DNA of 64,000 nt. Origin: Muraenolepis orangiensis. Lineage: Eukaryota > Chordata > Actinopteri > Gadiformes > Muraenolepididae. Made by a program: the position numbers and the translations under genes. Positions within the stretch are counted from its first letter, which is position 1. Each line of letters starts with the position of its first letter. Below are positions 1 to 9,363 of this stretch, in pieces. The notes beneath the pieces are model-generated. The model ran no database searches. It was not told the origin of the DNA and worked only from the letters and a program-made list of their open reading frames with translations. The stretch is taken from positions 23,551,741 to 23,615,740 of the forward strand of contig CM051019.1 in the NCBI GenBank assembly GCA_027704905.1. The letters run 5' to 3'.

Positions 1-1996
1 CGCGAAGGAGCAGCGGCTCTACTCCGAGTCTCTCACAAGTGACTGAGCTTCTCACCCTATCCCTCAGGGAGATACCAGCCACCCTCCTGAGGAAACTCAT
101 TTCGGCCGCTTGTTTTCGCGATCTCTTCCTTTCGGTCATTACCCATTGCTCATGGCCATAGGTGAGGGTAGGAACGAAGACTGATCGGTAGATCGAGAGC
201 TTTGCATTCTGGCTCAGCTCTCTTTTGGTTACAATGGTGCGCCAAAGTGCACCCAATACCGCTCCCGCTGCACCTATTCTCCTGTCAATCTCACGCTCCA
301 TCCTCCCCTCACTCGAGAACAAGACCCCGAGATACTTGAACTCCTTCACTTGGGATAAGGACTCCCTCCCTACTTAGAGTAGACAATCCACCGGTTTCCT
401 GCTAAGAACCATGGCCCATCATCTGCAAACAGCAGCGATTCAATCCTGAGCCCACCATACTGAAACCCCTCCCCTCCATGACTACACCTTGAAATCCTGT
501 CCATGAAAATCACAAACAGGATGGGTGACACCCACTGAGAACAGGCCTGACTTACTACCGAGAATCCGGACACAGCTCTTGCTTTTGGAGTAGAGACAGT
601 GACCCCCGCACCCCATACTCCCGCAGCACCCCCCACAGTATTTCCCAAGGGACCCGATCATATGCCTTCTCCAAATCCACAAAACACATGTAGACCGGAT
701 GGGCATACTCCCAAGCCCCCTCCAGGATCCTTGCAAGAGTGAAAAGCTGGTCCGTTGTTCCACGACCAGGGCGGAATCTGCATTGTTCCTCTTCAATCTG
801 AGGTTCGACTATCGGCCGAACCCTCCTTTCCAGCATCTTAGAGTAGACTTTCCCAGGGAGGCTGAGTAATGTGATACCCCTGTAATTGGCACACACCCTC
901 TGGTCACCCTTTTTGAACAGGGGTACCACCACCCCCGTTTGCCACTCCTCAGGCACTGTCCCAGACTTCCACGCAATGTTGAAAAGACGTGTCATCCACG
1001 ACAGCCCCTCAACACCCAGAGCCTTTAGCATTTCTGGACGGATCTCATCAACCCCTGGGGCTTTGCCACTGCGGAGATGTTTGACTACTGTAGTGACTTC
1101 CTCCAGGGAGATTGATGTTTGCCGTCCTTCATCCTCCAGCTCTGTCTCTACCATTGAGGGTGTAGTTGGGCTAAGAAGTTCCTCAAAGTGTTCTTTCCAC
1201 CGCCCGATCACCTCCTCAGTTGAGGTCAGCAATGTCCCACCCTTACTGTACACAGCTTGGATGGATCCACGCTTCCCCCTCCTGAGGCGCCGGGTTGCCA
1301 GAAACGCTTTGGTGCCGACTGAATGTCCTTCTCCATGGCTTCTCCGAATTCCTCCCACACCCTCTTTGCCTCTGCTACAGCCGAGGCTGCCGTCCTCTTG
1401 GCCTGTCGATACCTCGCAACTGAGTCCGGACAGGCTAACATAGCCCGGAAGGCCTCCTTCTTCAGCCGGACGGCTTCCCTGACCACCTGTGTCCACCACG
1501 AAGTCCGAGGGTTGCCGCCCCTTGAGGCACCAATGACCTTGAGGCCACAGCTCTCAACTGCAGCTTCGGCAATAGAAGCTTTGAACAATGACCACTCTGG
1601 CTCAATGCCCCCAGCCTCCACAGAGATGCCCGAAAAATTCCGCCGGAGGTGTGAGTTGAAGGTCTCCCGGACAGGGGCGTCCACCAGACGTTCCCAGTTC
1701 ACCCGCACTACACGTTTGGGCTTACCAGGTCTGTCCAGAGGCTTCCCCCGCCATCTTACCCAACTCACCACCAGATGGTGATCGGTTGACAGCTCTGCCC
1801 CTCTCTTCACCCGAGTGTCCAAAACATGCGATACGATAACAAAATAGATCATTGACCTTCGGCCTAAGGTACTCTGGTACCATGTACACTTATGAGCATC
1901 CTTATGTTTGAACACGGTGTTTGTTATGGCCAATCCATGACTACCACAGAAATCCAATAACAAAACCCCACTCCGGTTCAGATCAGATAGGCCGTT
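1..1996 (-). pseudogene. Broken LINE polyprotein (endonuclease C-terminus plus reverse transcriptase)
   Basis: This would encode the nicking endonuclease and reverse transcriptase used for self-copying. Visible motifs on the minus strand: the endonuclease segment HKCTWYQSTLGRRSM and the catalytic-type STDHHLVVSWVRW (about 1940-1740), the fingers motif KAPGVDEIRPEML, then VVPLFKKGDQRVCANYRGI (about 990-870), the palm motif CFVDLEKAYDRVPW (about 690-640) and the second palm box LLFADD with FADD at 418-429. Downstream, a C-terminal stretch with KYLGVLFSSEG and LTYGHEQWVMTER reads open to position 1. The reading frame changes near 1250-1300, near 580-640 and after FADD, where the usual V-V-L context is lost. 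It is therefore not translatable as one protein. No start codon of its own is present. Confidence 0.88.
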
Positions 1997-2000
1997 CATA
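1..2000 (-). mobile_element. 5'-truncated non-LTR retrotransposon (LINE) fragment, runs off left edge
   Basis: Seen: reading the minus strand from about 2000 to 1 gives, in order, the end of an APE-type endonuclease, a linker, a reverse transcriptase and the start of the C-terminal region, in several frames. Sequence typical of the element starts at about 1996 (NGLSDLN) and stops abruptly to the right, as expected for 5' truncation during target-primed reverse transcription. No 3' tail is seen, so the element continues left of the window. Known: near-identical LINE proteins are very abundant in teleost genomes. The clade (RTE-like or I/Nimb-like) cannot be fixed from memory. Inference: an old dead copy. 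Confidence 0.9.
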
Positions 2001-2680
2001 TCCATAATATCCATTATTTCATATCGAATACATGCCTTATTATTTGTGTTAAGTTGCTTTGTCATCGACATGACACATCTTCCATTTTAGCCGTATGTCC
2101 AATTGTATTAAGTGTTGATTTTAACTGATTTGATGAGCTTTATATTAAAGATATCTGCTACTAAATGCCCTGTGTTTACTTTGTTCATATGCCCTGACAT
2201 AATATAGATATATAAATTATAGAATATATCGATTTCTACTTATGTTCAGTAGGCCTAACAACGGTATTGCCTTCCAAATGTACGGAAGAACACTTCAGTT
2301 TACTATCCGTACGTCAATATCCATTTAAACTAAATACAAAATGCATAATAGATCATACGTGTCAAGTTATGTATTTACTGCATCGTCCCCACTTGAAAGG
2401 GATGCCATCTACCCGAAGTTTCCAACTTGATTTCACTCAAAAAATGACCAAAGTGAATTTCTTTTTCTCTTCTTTTATTTTCACCAGAGTAATTTCATTC
2501 ATTTGGGCCAATTTGAGTGCAGGTGAAAAACCTTTTGGGGAAGGAAATGAAATCACGGTATTAATAAATAATAGTACTGTATAATAATTAATAGTGAACA
2601 ATATAATACAATACAACAATTAATAATCAGTAACTAACAAAATACTACACACAACAGCTCATCACCATTCCCCGCGCACA
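2001..2680. other. AT-rich stretch without a recognisable gene
   Basis: This is AT-rich DNA with short open frames (for example 2267-2584) that have no motif, repeat or codon pattern I recognise. It contains several TAATAATTAATA-like tracts near 2570-2630. I see no element boundary beyond the LINE truncation at about 2000. Confidence 0.6.
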
Positions 2681-2701
2681 CGCAAAGAGCCAAACAAACG
2701 C

Positions 2702-2725
2702 CCACACACACACACGCACACACAG
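2702..2725. repeat. Short (CA)n microsatellite
   Basis: An interrupted CACACA tract with one CGCA interruption lies in a locally GC-richer stretch. Confidence 0.75.
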
Positions 2726-2818
2726 GCTCTTTCCCCGCGCCACAAAGCCAGCGCGAGAGCGGCTAGGCAGCAGCCGTGGCAAGTCCTCCCGAAAGTCTAC
2801 CAAGGTCCAGCATCTTAC

Positions 2819-3006
2819 CGGCTGCCTTCCGGGTGTTAGAGATGGTTCCAGATCCGCAGTTTGTCAGTTTAACAGGCTCCTTTCTCTGCGGAGTTTGTGT
2901 TCCGCGGTGTCTGTTCACCTGTTTATTTCTGGGACCTCCTCCTCTGTGACGCCGCCTGCTCTTCAATACGCGTCGATAGGGCTGATTTGAAATTGGCTGC
3001 AGCCAT
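2819..3006 (-). other. Possible first exon of an unidentified gene
   Basis: On the minus strand an ATG at 3006-3004 sits in a good initiation context (AACATGG) and opens a 27-codon frame, MAAANFKSALSTRIEEQ onward, ending in TAA at about 2923. A second frame overlaps it and stays open through RGTQTPQRKEPVKL to a strong splice-donor sequence, CCG|GTAAGA, at 2819/2818. The block is CpG-richer than its surroundings, and upstream of it (3174-3260) lie two CCAAT boxes and a TGACGCG element. Together these suggest a first exon and promoter, but one frame has to be abandoned for the other. It may be a frameshifted or non-coding 5' exon. I do not recognise the peptide. Confidence 0.25.
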
Positions 3007-3149
3007 GTTTTTCCACAGTATTCCGTTTCTGGTTTGACTTGACAATAAGTATGTGTTTGTTTTGTTCAAATTGCAATTCTTAAAAAAGCGATCAATAAAT
3101 AAATTCTAATACTACAAGAGAGGAAAAAACATCCCATTTGTTGCAACCC

Positions 3150-3300
3150 TCACTTGTTGACGCCCTCCGTCGATGACGCGCACCAATCACAGGCCTGCGT
3201 GTGTTCCAAATATGGTCTGACAGTTCCCGAGTCCCGCCCTTCTTTGTGGATTCGACCAATGGGGAACCGTCGGAACCCCCATAGATACGAGACCCAGACA
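3150..3300. promoter_or_regulatory. Promoter-like CpG/CCAAT block
   Basis: CCAAT pentamers occur at 3183-3187 and 3256-3260, and a CRE-like TGACGCG at 3174-3180, in GC-rich sequence about 150-250 bp upstream of the possible minus-strand ATG at 3006. This is suggestive only. Such motifs also occur by chance. Confidence 0.25.
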
Positions 3301-3399
3301 CAAACTGTGATACCGCCAGTGATCCCGTCTCATCCGCTACAACGGACCAAAACCATGAGGTGATCAGAGTTGAGTGACACGTAAAGACGGGACCTTTCA

Positions 3400-3876
3400 C
3401 TAGAGGAAAGACTGGATGGGCGCCATGGAGGCTGCTTGGCCCACAGGAATGCGTTGGATTTAGTGGACGGTGGCGGTTTGTGGGAGGCCAACGACGAGAC
3501 CCAAGGAGGACCGATTATAATATGAAGGTAGAAGTTAAATAGAGGGACAATTGGACCTAACGGAGGCCTGAATGAAACTTCGCGGACGTTTCATTCCCAT
3601 CAGAGAGATCCGGTGAGCAGCGCCTTACGCGGTGGGGTTGTCCCCGACGACCAAAGCGCATCTGCATCGTCCGGCAACATTGCGCGTATTTAAACCCTCC
3701 TTGTCCCCCTCCGCACCGCGTGTGACACGATATAAAATGCGGGGTGTTACTTTTATCGGTTTGATTGATATCGTATTACAGTTATCGCCGGTGACTTGGA
3801 AGTATAGCAGCAACAAACAACACACAACACACAAACCATGAGGATTTTCTAGCCCCGCCGTGCGGTCCCGCTAAAC
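3400..3876 (+). promoter_or_regulatory. CpG-rich stretch with two TATA-like boxes, no gene recognised
   Basis: TATTTAAA at 3687-3694 and TATAAAA at 3731-3737 occur in CpG-rich sequence. About 100 bp later comes ATG at 3838-3840 in the context AAACCATGA, but it is followed by a stop after four codons. It could be a decayed promoter, or an LTR-like or nonautonomous element. I see no terminal repeats that would prove either. The hAT relic starts immediately downstream. Confidence 0.2.
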
Positions 3877-3922
3877 CAGGGGTACTCAAACTTTTTTATT
3901 AAAGGTCCACTTGTGAATTTTA

Positions 3923-5440
3923 TCAAAGGTCAAGGGTCTGGAACAATGCCAAGTGCATGACATAAATCAACATCCATAACATATACACACATTCAATAGT
4001 ACAGTAAGGTGACCTAGTGGAGACATGGCCTGTTGGCCTGTAGCCAACGTCCTGAACCTCACTGACCCAAGGGTTCATTTGGGGTGTTTTCACAATGTTC
4101 ATCGTGAAAGATCCACTCACAGCAATATGTGAACCAAACATGATAAGCTAATGAATGACCACCTTCTGAAGGTGGGGGACATTTTCTGCAGTGGCCATCT
4201 TTGTCCAGAATGTCACAGGGTCACAGTCCACCTCCTTCAGAGAAACATTCTCCTGGATATCTATCGGCTTGGTTTGAAGAGATGAAACATTTGCCCACAG
4301 GAAGATGCTCTGTGCCTCTCTTGAGAATTCTTGAATATTCTTCACCAGAAATGGAGATCCAATACAGAGCAAGACTTGCTTACACAGACTGAAATCATCA
4401 ACAGTCAATCAACTGTTTAGAAAAATGGTTGTGACTCTGTTATGTCACTCCTGAGGATCTCCAACTTTCTTTGGAAGGAAGGTGTTGCTGACATCAGGTC
4501 ACAGACTGTTGTATTGGCCTTGCAGTTGAGCTCATTTAGATGAGATGTCACATCCATCAAAAAGGCCACACTTCATATTTTCAGAATGTCATCATAAGCT
4601 GCACTGACCTGTTGTGAGTGAGTGAGAGAGATTGACACTTTTCTTTACTATGAATTTTCTATTACTATTATTATTTACTATTAATTTAGCCAAATGTTAA
4701 CTACTCACACACATCAAAATAAGAGTAAACCTCAGTCTGTTTAATACAGATGACTGGCCATCATACAATGCAACCAAGAGTCATAAACTTACCTTTGTCA
4801 GAAAAGCACGTGCTGAGGAGGCTAGTTCACAAGCTTCATAATTGTCTCCATGACATCTGATTATTATTTTCCAAGATTGGCACACAGCACTGACTGGTCA
4901 ATGATGCAGTGGTCTGACAGCAGGTCTGGATGGTGCTCTTTCATGTGCTGAACAGCCATCTTCTTTCTCTCATCAGTTGCAGTGGACACCACAGTCTTGA
5001 GGTCAATTCCCATTTCATTCAGTGGCCATAGAGGGGTTTGAGGCCTAATATGTCCTCACAAAACGTTCCCTTTGCCTCCCTTTAACCTAACGAAGACGCA
5101 TAGCTGGGAGTTCTCTGTTGATTCATCAACAGCCAGTGAAATTCACTCTGAATTTTAGATCTATCATTTGTTCTCCTGGTTGTAGTGGAGTTTGATAAGT
5201 GTATCTTCTTAATTTTCTCAGACATCTCCTGTTTCTCCTTACCCTCCATCAAAGCCTCAGTTACTTCAGTCATGCACTCCTTTTCTACTTCTGAATCAGA
5301 AAAGGGCTTTTTGTGCTTGCCCAAAACCCAGGCCACTTAGAGTGAGGCTTCATTTGCTCTCTCAGGCATTGTCATAGATCTGACTAACAGTCTGTTTGTG
5401 GCTTGACAGTAAGATTTTAACTGAGTAAGTCTGGAGATAC
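3923..5440 (-). pseudogene. hAT transposase pseudogene (ZBED/SCAND3-like family)
   Basis: Minus-strand pieces in N-to-C order: MTMPERANEAS and WVLGKHKKPFSDSEVEKECM (about 5380-5270); KKMAVQHMKEHHPDLLSDHC and VLCANLG (about 4960-4870); ELASSARAFLTK (ending at 4793); VSAAYDDILK, then SHLNELNCKANTTVCDLMSA and SFQRKLEIL (4608-4430); FSLCKQVLLCIGSPF (about 4390); MFGS and FTMNIVKT (4141-4085). The last pair belongs to the C-terminal dimerisation region of hAT transposases. Disabling changes seen: a TAA between EASL and VAW, a TGA at 4573-4575, and lost sequence between the blocks. The family is well represented in fish and also as domesticated vertebrate genes, but the stops argue against domestication here. 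Confidence 0.8.
4609..4792 (-). other. Probable retained intron within the hAT transposase relic
   Basis: The transposase frame breaks exactly at ACAAAG|GTAAGT (donor GT at 4792-4791) and resumes in the same frame after CACAACAG|GTCAGT (acceptor AG at 4610-4609). The excised 184 bp ends in a pyrimidine-rich CTCTCTCACTCACTCACAACAG-like stretch. Joining is phase 0 (AAG / GTC). This fits a spliceosomal intron better than random insertion. Confidence 0.6.
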
Positions 5441-5451
5441 TGCTGTTTAAA
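5438..5451. repeat. Target-site duplication, left copy
   Basis: TACTGCTGTTTAAA, identical to 6846-6859, immediately precedes the first base of the inserted L2-type LINE. Both copies lie inside hAT sequence. Confidence 0.9.
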
Positions 5452-6562
5452 TTTGACACTGTGAACCACCATATTCTCCTCTCCACCCTTGAGAGGATGG
5501 GTGTCTCGGCTCTGCTCTCTCCTTGTTTAAATCCTACCTGACTGGTCGCTCCTACCTGGTGGCACTGAGAGGGTCTGTGTCAGAACCACACCGACTGACT
5601 ACTGGGGTTCCACAAGGATCGGTCCTGGGTCCTCTTCTCTTATCCCTCTACACAACGTCCCTTGGTCCTGTTATCCACTCACTATGACTTATCCTACCAC
5701 TGCTATGCTGACGACACCCAACTGGTCTTGTCGTTTCCCCCCTAGGACACGCAAGTGGAAACACGCGTTGCCGCGTGCTTCGCAGACATCTCAAAGTTGA
5801 TGTCGATGCACCACCTAAAGCTTAACCTGGACAAGACTGAGCTAGTGTTCTTCCCGGCAAAGGGCTGTCACCATTGATGATGCTGTGGTGACACCTACTC
5901 GGACTGCAAGGAATCTGGGTGTGACCCTGGACGACCAACTGTCGTTCTCGGCAAACATAGCATCGGTGACACGCTCCTGCAGATTCCTCCTCTACAACAT
6001 CAGGAGGATTCTGCCTTTTCTCACTGAAAAGGCAGCACAGGTGCTCATCCAGGCTCTTGTCATCTCCTGGCTGGATTACTGCAACTCCCTTCTTGCTGGC
6101 ACCCCGGCATTTGCCATCAGGCCCCTGGAGCTCATTCAGAAAGCTGCAGCTCACCTGGTGTTCAACCGCCCCAAGTACTCCCACACATCTACCCTCCTTT
6201 GGACTCTACACTGGCTACCTGTAGCTGCTCGCATTCAGTTCAAGACCTTGGTGCCTACAGCCTACAAGGCAGTAAAAGGTACTGCTCCATCCTACCTCCA
6301 GGCAATGGTCAAGGCCTACATGCCAACCCGTTCACTTCGCTCGGCTTCTTCAGGCCGTCTGCTTGCCCCCTCACTTAGGGGCCCGTGTGGCCGATCTTTG
6401 TGGTCACGGCTCTTCTCCGTCCTGGCCCCAATTTGGTGGAACAAACTCCCCATGGATAACATGACTGCAGAGTCACTGCCCATCTTCCGCCGCAGGCTGA
6501 AAACCCATCTCTTCAGGACACACTTCCGGGGCCTTCCTTGTAGCGCTAAGTCAATTATCTAA
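5452..6562 (+). pseudogene. L2-clade LINE reverse transcriptase, truncated and broken
   Basis: The reading starts inside the palm domain with FDTVNHHILLST, then TTGVPQGSVLGPLL, then the catalytic box YHCYADDTQL (YADD at 5704-5715). An in-frame TAG follows at 5743-5745. The same frame continues through LKLNLDKTEL and ends at TGA near 5878. After a frameshift the thumb and C-terminal part reads open from about 5875 to 6562: RTARNLGVTLDDQLSF, ALVISWLDYCNSLLAG, LHWLPVAARIQFKTL, WWNKLP, FRRRLKTHLFR. A further frameshift lies near 5510-5530. The copy is non-functional: it lacks the endonuclease and N-terminal RT and carries at least one stop and two frame breaks. Confidence 0.9.
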
Positions 6563-6798
6563 TAGTAGAGAATAGTAGATTACATATTATAGATAGATAG
6601 GTAGATATTGTTCTAGATATTGTTGTATATTGTTTGCCAACTTATTGTACTTTTCCCTGACACTTTTACCTGAATTATTGTACTTCTACCTGAGCACTGG
6701 TTCAGTTATTGGAGACTTGTTAGAAATTAAATGCACTTTTGACTTCTGGTGACGAGTTGTTCTCTCACCTTCCTTTGTTGAAACACACTAGTGTAAGT

Positions 6799-6815
6799 CG
6801 CTTTGGATAAAAGCG
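6799..6815 (+). other. L2-type LINE 3'-tail hairpin
   Basis: CGCTTTGGATAAAAGCG pairs CGCTTT with AAAGCG around a GGATA loop. Known: in L2-clade elements such as eel UnaL2 a conserved 3' stem-loop followed by short tandem repeats is recognised by the element's reverse transcriptase. Confidence 0.8.
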
Positions 6816-6845
6816 TCTGCTAAATGACTGGAATGTTATGTAATG

Positions 6846-6859
6846 TACTGCTGTTTAAA
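6846..6859. repeat. Target-site duplication, right copy
   Basis: TACTGCTGTTTAAA, identical to 5438-5451, directly follows the TGTAATG tail of the LINE. Confidence 0.9.
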
Positions 6860-7247
6860 ATAGCTGTGATTCATAGTGGCATTTCTCTGTCTTCTTTGAA
6901 TTCTCGGTTATTTTGATCAACTTTCCGTGTGCAGATCCCTGACTAACAGTGACAACTAATTGACATAACAATGACGCTGTGCTTCTGATTGGGGGGAAAC
7001 ACCTCGCCCCTCCCCCTCCCTAATGCAACAATGGGAGCGTTAGACTTTCACTTTCATGGAAGTAAAAACAAAAGTTAATTTAAGGTAACTTGCGAACTGC
7101 AATGCGTGTCACACTCGTGCACACAGTTAACAGTTAATATATATTCACGTCATTCTCACAATGCGTCAGACACAAGAAAATTAACAAAATAATTACAAAC
7201 TATTATAAACTAAATATAATTGACATCTTATGTGACACGGGGTCTAT
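6860..7247. other. Resumed hAT flank, then AT-rich DNA without a gene
   Basis: The first part probably continues the 5' region of the hAT relic: with the LINE and one duplication copy removed, the minus-strand frame reads on through one stop. Beyond about 6960 I see no further transposase similarity, no inverted repeat matching 3877-3891, and no gene. Confidence 0.5.
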
Positions 7248-7325
7248 ACTGTATTTATACACTGTATTTATAGACTATATTTATAAACTGTATTTATAGA
7301 CTATATTTATAAACTGTATTTATAG
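7248..7325. repeat. 13-bp AT-rich minisatellite, six units
   Basis: Monomers of the form ACTGTATTTATAG / ACTATATTTATAA start at 7248, 7261, 7274, 7287, 7300 and 7313. Alternation of the two types gives a 26-bp dimer repeat in the centre. Confidence 0.85.
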
Positions 7326-7720
7326 ACTGTACACCGAAAAAAAAATTCTGTTTTGTTTTAAAAAAAGGTAAAAATGTAAAGCAATTGACATAACTTGTAT
7401 ATTTTACAGTTTAAAACTGTTCAAAGCACCTGCCATTTCTCTACAAATGTTTTAACAGTGAAAGCAACTAATAATCTAAATACTGCAATTTAATTGACTG
7501 TGAAATGTATTCCTTACAATTTAAAATGCATAAAATCCTCAAAAATTGACATTTGTATACATTTTTAACAAAGAACAAAAACAAGCTTTTTGAATTGAGG
7601 TGCAGGGATTCAAATCCAAGGGAAGGAAATACAAGAGCAGACAGACTCTGTCCCAACTGAGCAGATAATGAGATGAAAGAAACTGAGTGGGCCGATCACA
7701 TGCCATCAATCTGACTTAGT

Positions 7721-8624
7721 TTAGTCCTGATTCAGACAGTGAGCCACTCGGGATCTGAAGGTTCCTGAATGGAGGTGAAGACTCTGGGGTTGAGGTTCAG
7801 ACGGGATGTTGGTCTTCAACACTTTAGTGCCCTTCTCCCAGTTGATGGAGAAGAAACACCTTGGGAAATGGAGGACAAATAGAGGCCTGTATTAATAATA
7901 AAATAGCATTGTTGACAACAAAAAAATCCTAATTGTATTCAAGTTATTCTTTTAAATGTAAAACCCCCAAGTAACTGCAGATTTGTTTCAGTTAAATAAA
8001 GCAAACATGTTGACTAAAGTCCATCCAAAAAGACACACCTCTGCAGAAACTCCAGCGTTGATGCCAACTGTGATGATGGGTAATGGATGTTGATCAATAA
8101 CAGCTCCCAAACATCACAGGGCAGAACCCAAGAGGGGATGTTGTCCTGGACCATGTGTTGATCCACACTCTGCAAGAACCGTCTTCTTGAAGAATAGCGG
8201 GACCGTCCTAAAAAGAAAAACACAATTCAAACTCAATTAAAACTAAAAAACATTTCAAGAAACAATTTGAGCGTATATGTGCTCAAGATATATGAAGAAT
8301 GTCCAAGAAAGAAAATGTGAACTTACCAGACACAACAATGGTGGGAGTGGAGTGAACTTGGTCCATCTGTAGTTCTCTGGCCAGGCAGGTGTCCTCCACA
8401 TCACTGAACACTGAGTCTTCATTCTCCTCCAAGTAGGACAGCAGCAGCATCTCTTTGACATCTGGTGAATGGTATCTTTCAGGGCTACGCTGTGGACAAC
8501 ATACATTGGATCACTCTCATCTCATCACTCTGAAACTCACTTGGTGGGATCTCACAGTACCTGCAAAAGGTGTTAGAGATGCTAGAGATGGTTGTGCGTA
8601 ACATCTTACTAAGGTCAGCAGTTT
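7721..8624 (-). CDS. C-terminal four exons of an unrecognised gene
   Basis: Four minus-strand exons join without breaking the frame: 8624-8515, 8489-8327, 8207-8039 and 7859-7721, ending in TAA (7723-7721). Splice sites: acceptor TTCTTTAG at 8625; donor AGA|GTGATC at 8514 (weak); acceptor TTGTCCACAG at 8490; donor TCTG|GTAAGT at 8326; acceptor TTTTTAG at 8208; donor CAGAG|GTGTGT at 8038; acceptor TTTCCCAAG at 7860. Phases match (entry phase 1, then 0, 1, 2). The product is about 147 residues: TADLSKMLRTTISSI, FCRYCEIPPSEFQ, an acidic part YLEENEDSVFSDVEDTC, an RSRYSSRRRF basic run, then WVLPCDVWELLLINIHYP, STLEFLQR-CFFSINWEKG and a short tail. There are no internal stops. I see no signal peptide, membrane segment or catalytic motif. 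Earlier exons must lie to the right but were not recognised, so this may be a partial or decayed gene. Function unknown. Confidence 0.6.
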
Positions 8625-8644
8625 CTAAAGAACTCAAACCAACT

Positions 8645-9038
8645 TGAGCAGACTCCAGCATGCCTTAAGGCGTTGGCTTGCTGCCACGTTATTGACCACA
8701 TTTTTCTCGATATTTAATTTGATAAAGCTTTATTTGTTTAAAAGCCCGGCATTCAGTTTCAGTCTAGTTGTTTGTCTGCCGTCCAGAATAAGTTGTTTCT
8801 CAAGTTTGTATCTTGTACCCTCATCGTATGGGTTTACTAATATCGATGAAATGATCAATATTATATTAAGGAATCTACCATTCAAGGACTGAAACGGTTT
8901 GTGTCCTTGTGTCATTCCACGGATGAGGTTGACTGAAACAAAAGTAGTGTTGTTTTGAGGGGAGATGAACAGGATTTACTGGAGGTTAGGCAGCTTTAGT
9001 CCTTTTACTGTTATGTTCAAAGGGAAACATCAAAACCT
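8645..9038. other. Stretch upstream of the four-exon gene, nothing recognised
   Basis: Short open frames exist on both strands (8644-8892 plus, 8915-8730 minus), but none has a motif or a splice site in the right phase to join the exon starting at 8624. Confidence 0.5.
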
Positions 9039-9040
9039 TT

Positions 9041-9341
9041 GCAAGGAGTCAGCCATGCAAGGAGTCAGCCATGCAAGGAGTCAGCCATGCAAGGAGTCAG
9101 CCATGCAAGGAGTCAGCCATGCAAGGAGTCAGTCATGCAAGGAGACAGCCATGAAAGGAGTCAGCCATGCAAGGAGTCAGTCATGCAAGGAGACAGCCAT
9201 GAAAGGAGTCAGCCATGCAAGGAGTCAGCCATGCAAGGAGTCAGCCATGCAAGGAGTCAGCCATGCAAGGAGTCAGCCATGCAAGGAGTCAGCCATGCAA
9301 GGAGACAGCCATGCAAGGCTGTCTCCTTGATGGCTGACTCC
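9041..9341 (+). repeat. 16-bp tandem repeat ending in an inverted copy
   Basis: Seventeen units of GCAAGGAGTCAGCCAT run from 9041 to 9312, plus a partial unit. Units 6-8 and 9-11 repeat the same three variants (TCAGTCAT, GGAGACAG, GAAAGG), a 48-bp second-order repeat. The right end turns over: GGAGACAGCC (9301-9310) and GGCTGTCTCC (9317-9326) form a perfect 10-bp stem with a 6-base loop. The reverse complement of 9326-9341 also matches a unit. A stop-free 16-bp unit gives open frames here that are not genes. Confidence 0.95.
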
Positions 9342-9363
9342 GCCGTCGGTGTATGAATGGGTG

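Larger units (their letters stand above)
5452..6845 (+). mobile_element. 5'-truncated L2-clade LINE inserted in the hAT relic
   Basis: A plus-strand reverse-transcriptase fragment (5452-6562) is followed by a 3' UTR that ends in the fish L2/UnaL2-type tail: hairpin CGCTTTGGATAAAAGCG at 6799-6815, then CTGCTAAATGACT and short TGTTATGTAATG repeats. A 14-bp identical direct repeat flanks it exactly (5438-5451, 6846-6859). Inference: target-primed insertion into an already resident hAT copy. The 5' truncation falls within the RT palm region (FDTVNHH). Confidence 0.93.
3877..6960 (-). mobile_element. hAT-superfamily DNA transposon relic, split by a LINE
   Basis: The left end CAGGGGTACTCAAAC (3877-3891) has the CAGGGG start typical of hAT terminal inverted repeats. 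The preceding eight bases (CGCTAAAC, 3869-3876) are a candidate half of an 8-bp target duplication. Minus-strand transposase homology runs from about 4140 back to about 5440 and resumes beyond the LINE insertion at 6860. I could not find the matching right terminal repeat, so the right limit (given as about 6960) is approximate and the element may extend further or be truncated. Internal stops show it is dead. Confidence 0.75.

Noticed and set aside
886..1781. Plus-strand frames of 185 and 152 codons
   Set aside because: Shadows of the minus-strand LINE, whose endonuclease and RT motifs are on the other strand.
3400..3876. Solo LTR of a retroelement around the TATA-like boxes
   Set aside because: No matching terminal dinucleotides with flanking duplication, no polyadenylation signal at a fitting distance and no second copy were found.
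5822..6184. Minus-strand 120-codon frame
   Set aside because: A shadow of the plus-strand L2 reverse transcriptase, which has clear motifs in the opposite direction.
8255..8506. Minus-strand 83-codon frame beginning MYVVHS
   Set aside because: It overlaps exon 8489-8327 in a different frame and reads through the splice donor. The spliced frame is better supported.
8561..8570. Alternative splice acceptor TTTTGCAG before TACTGTGAG
   Set aside because: The frame is open upstream of it to a better-placed acceptor at 8625, so the longer exon 8624-8515 was preferred. Alternative use is possible.
8965..9356. Open frames with KESAMQGVSHARSQP-like repeats
   Set aside because: A stop-free 16-bp tandem repeat read in rotating frames, with no gene context.
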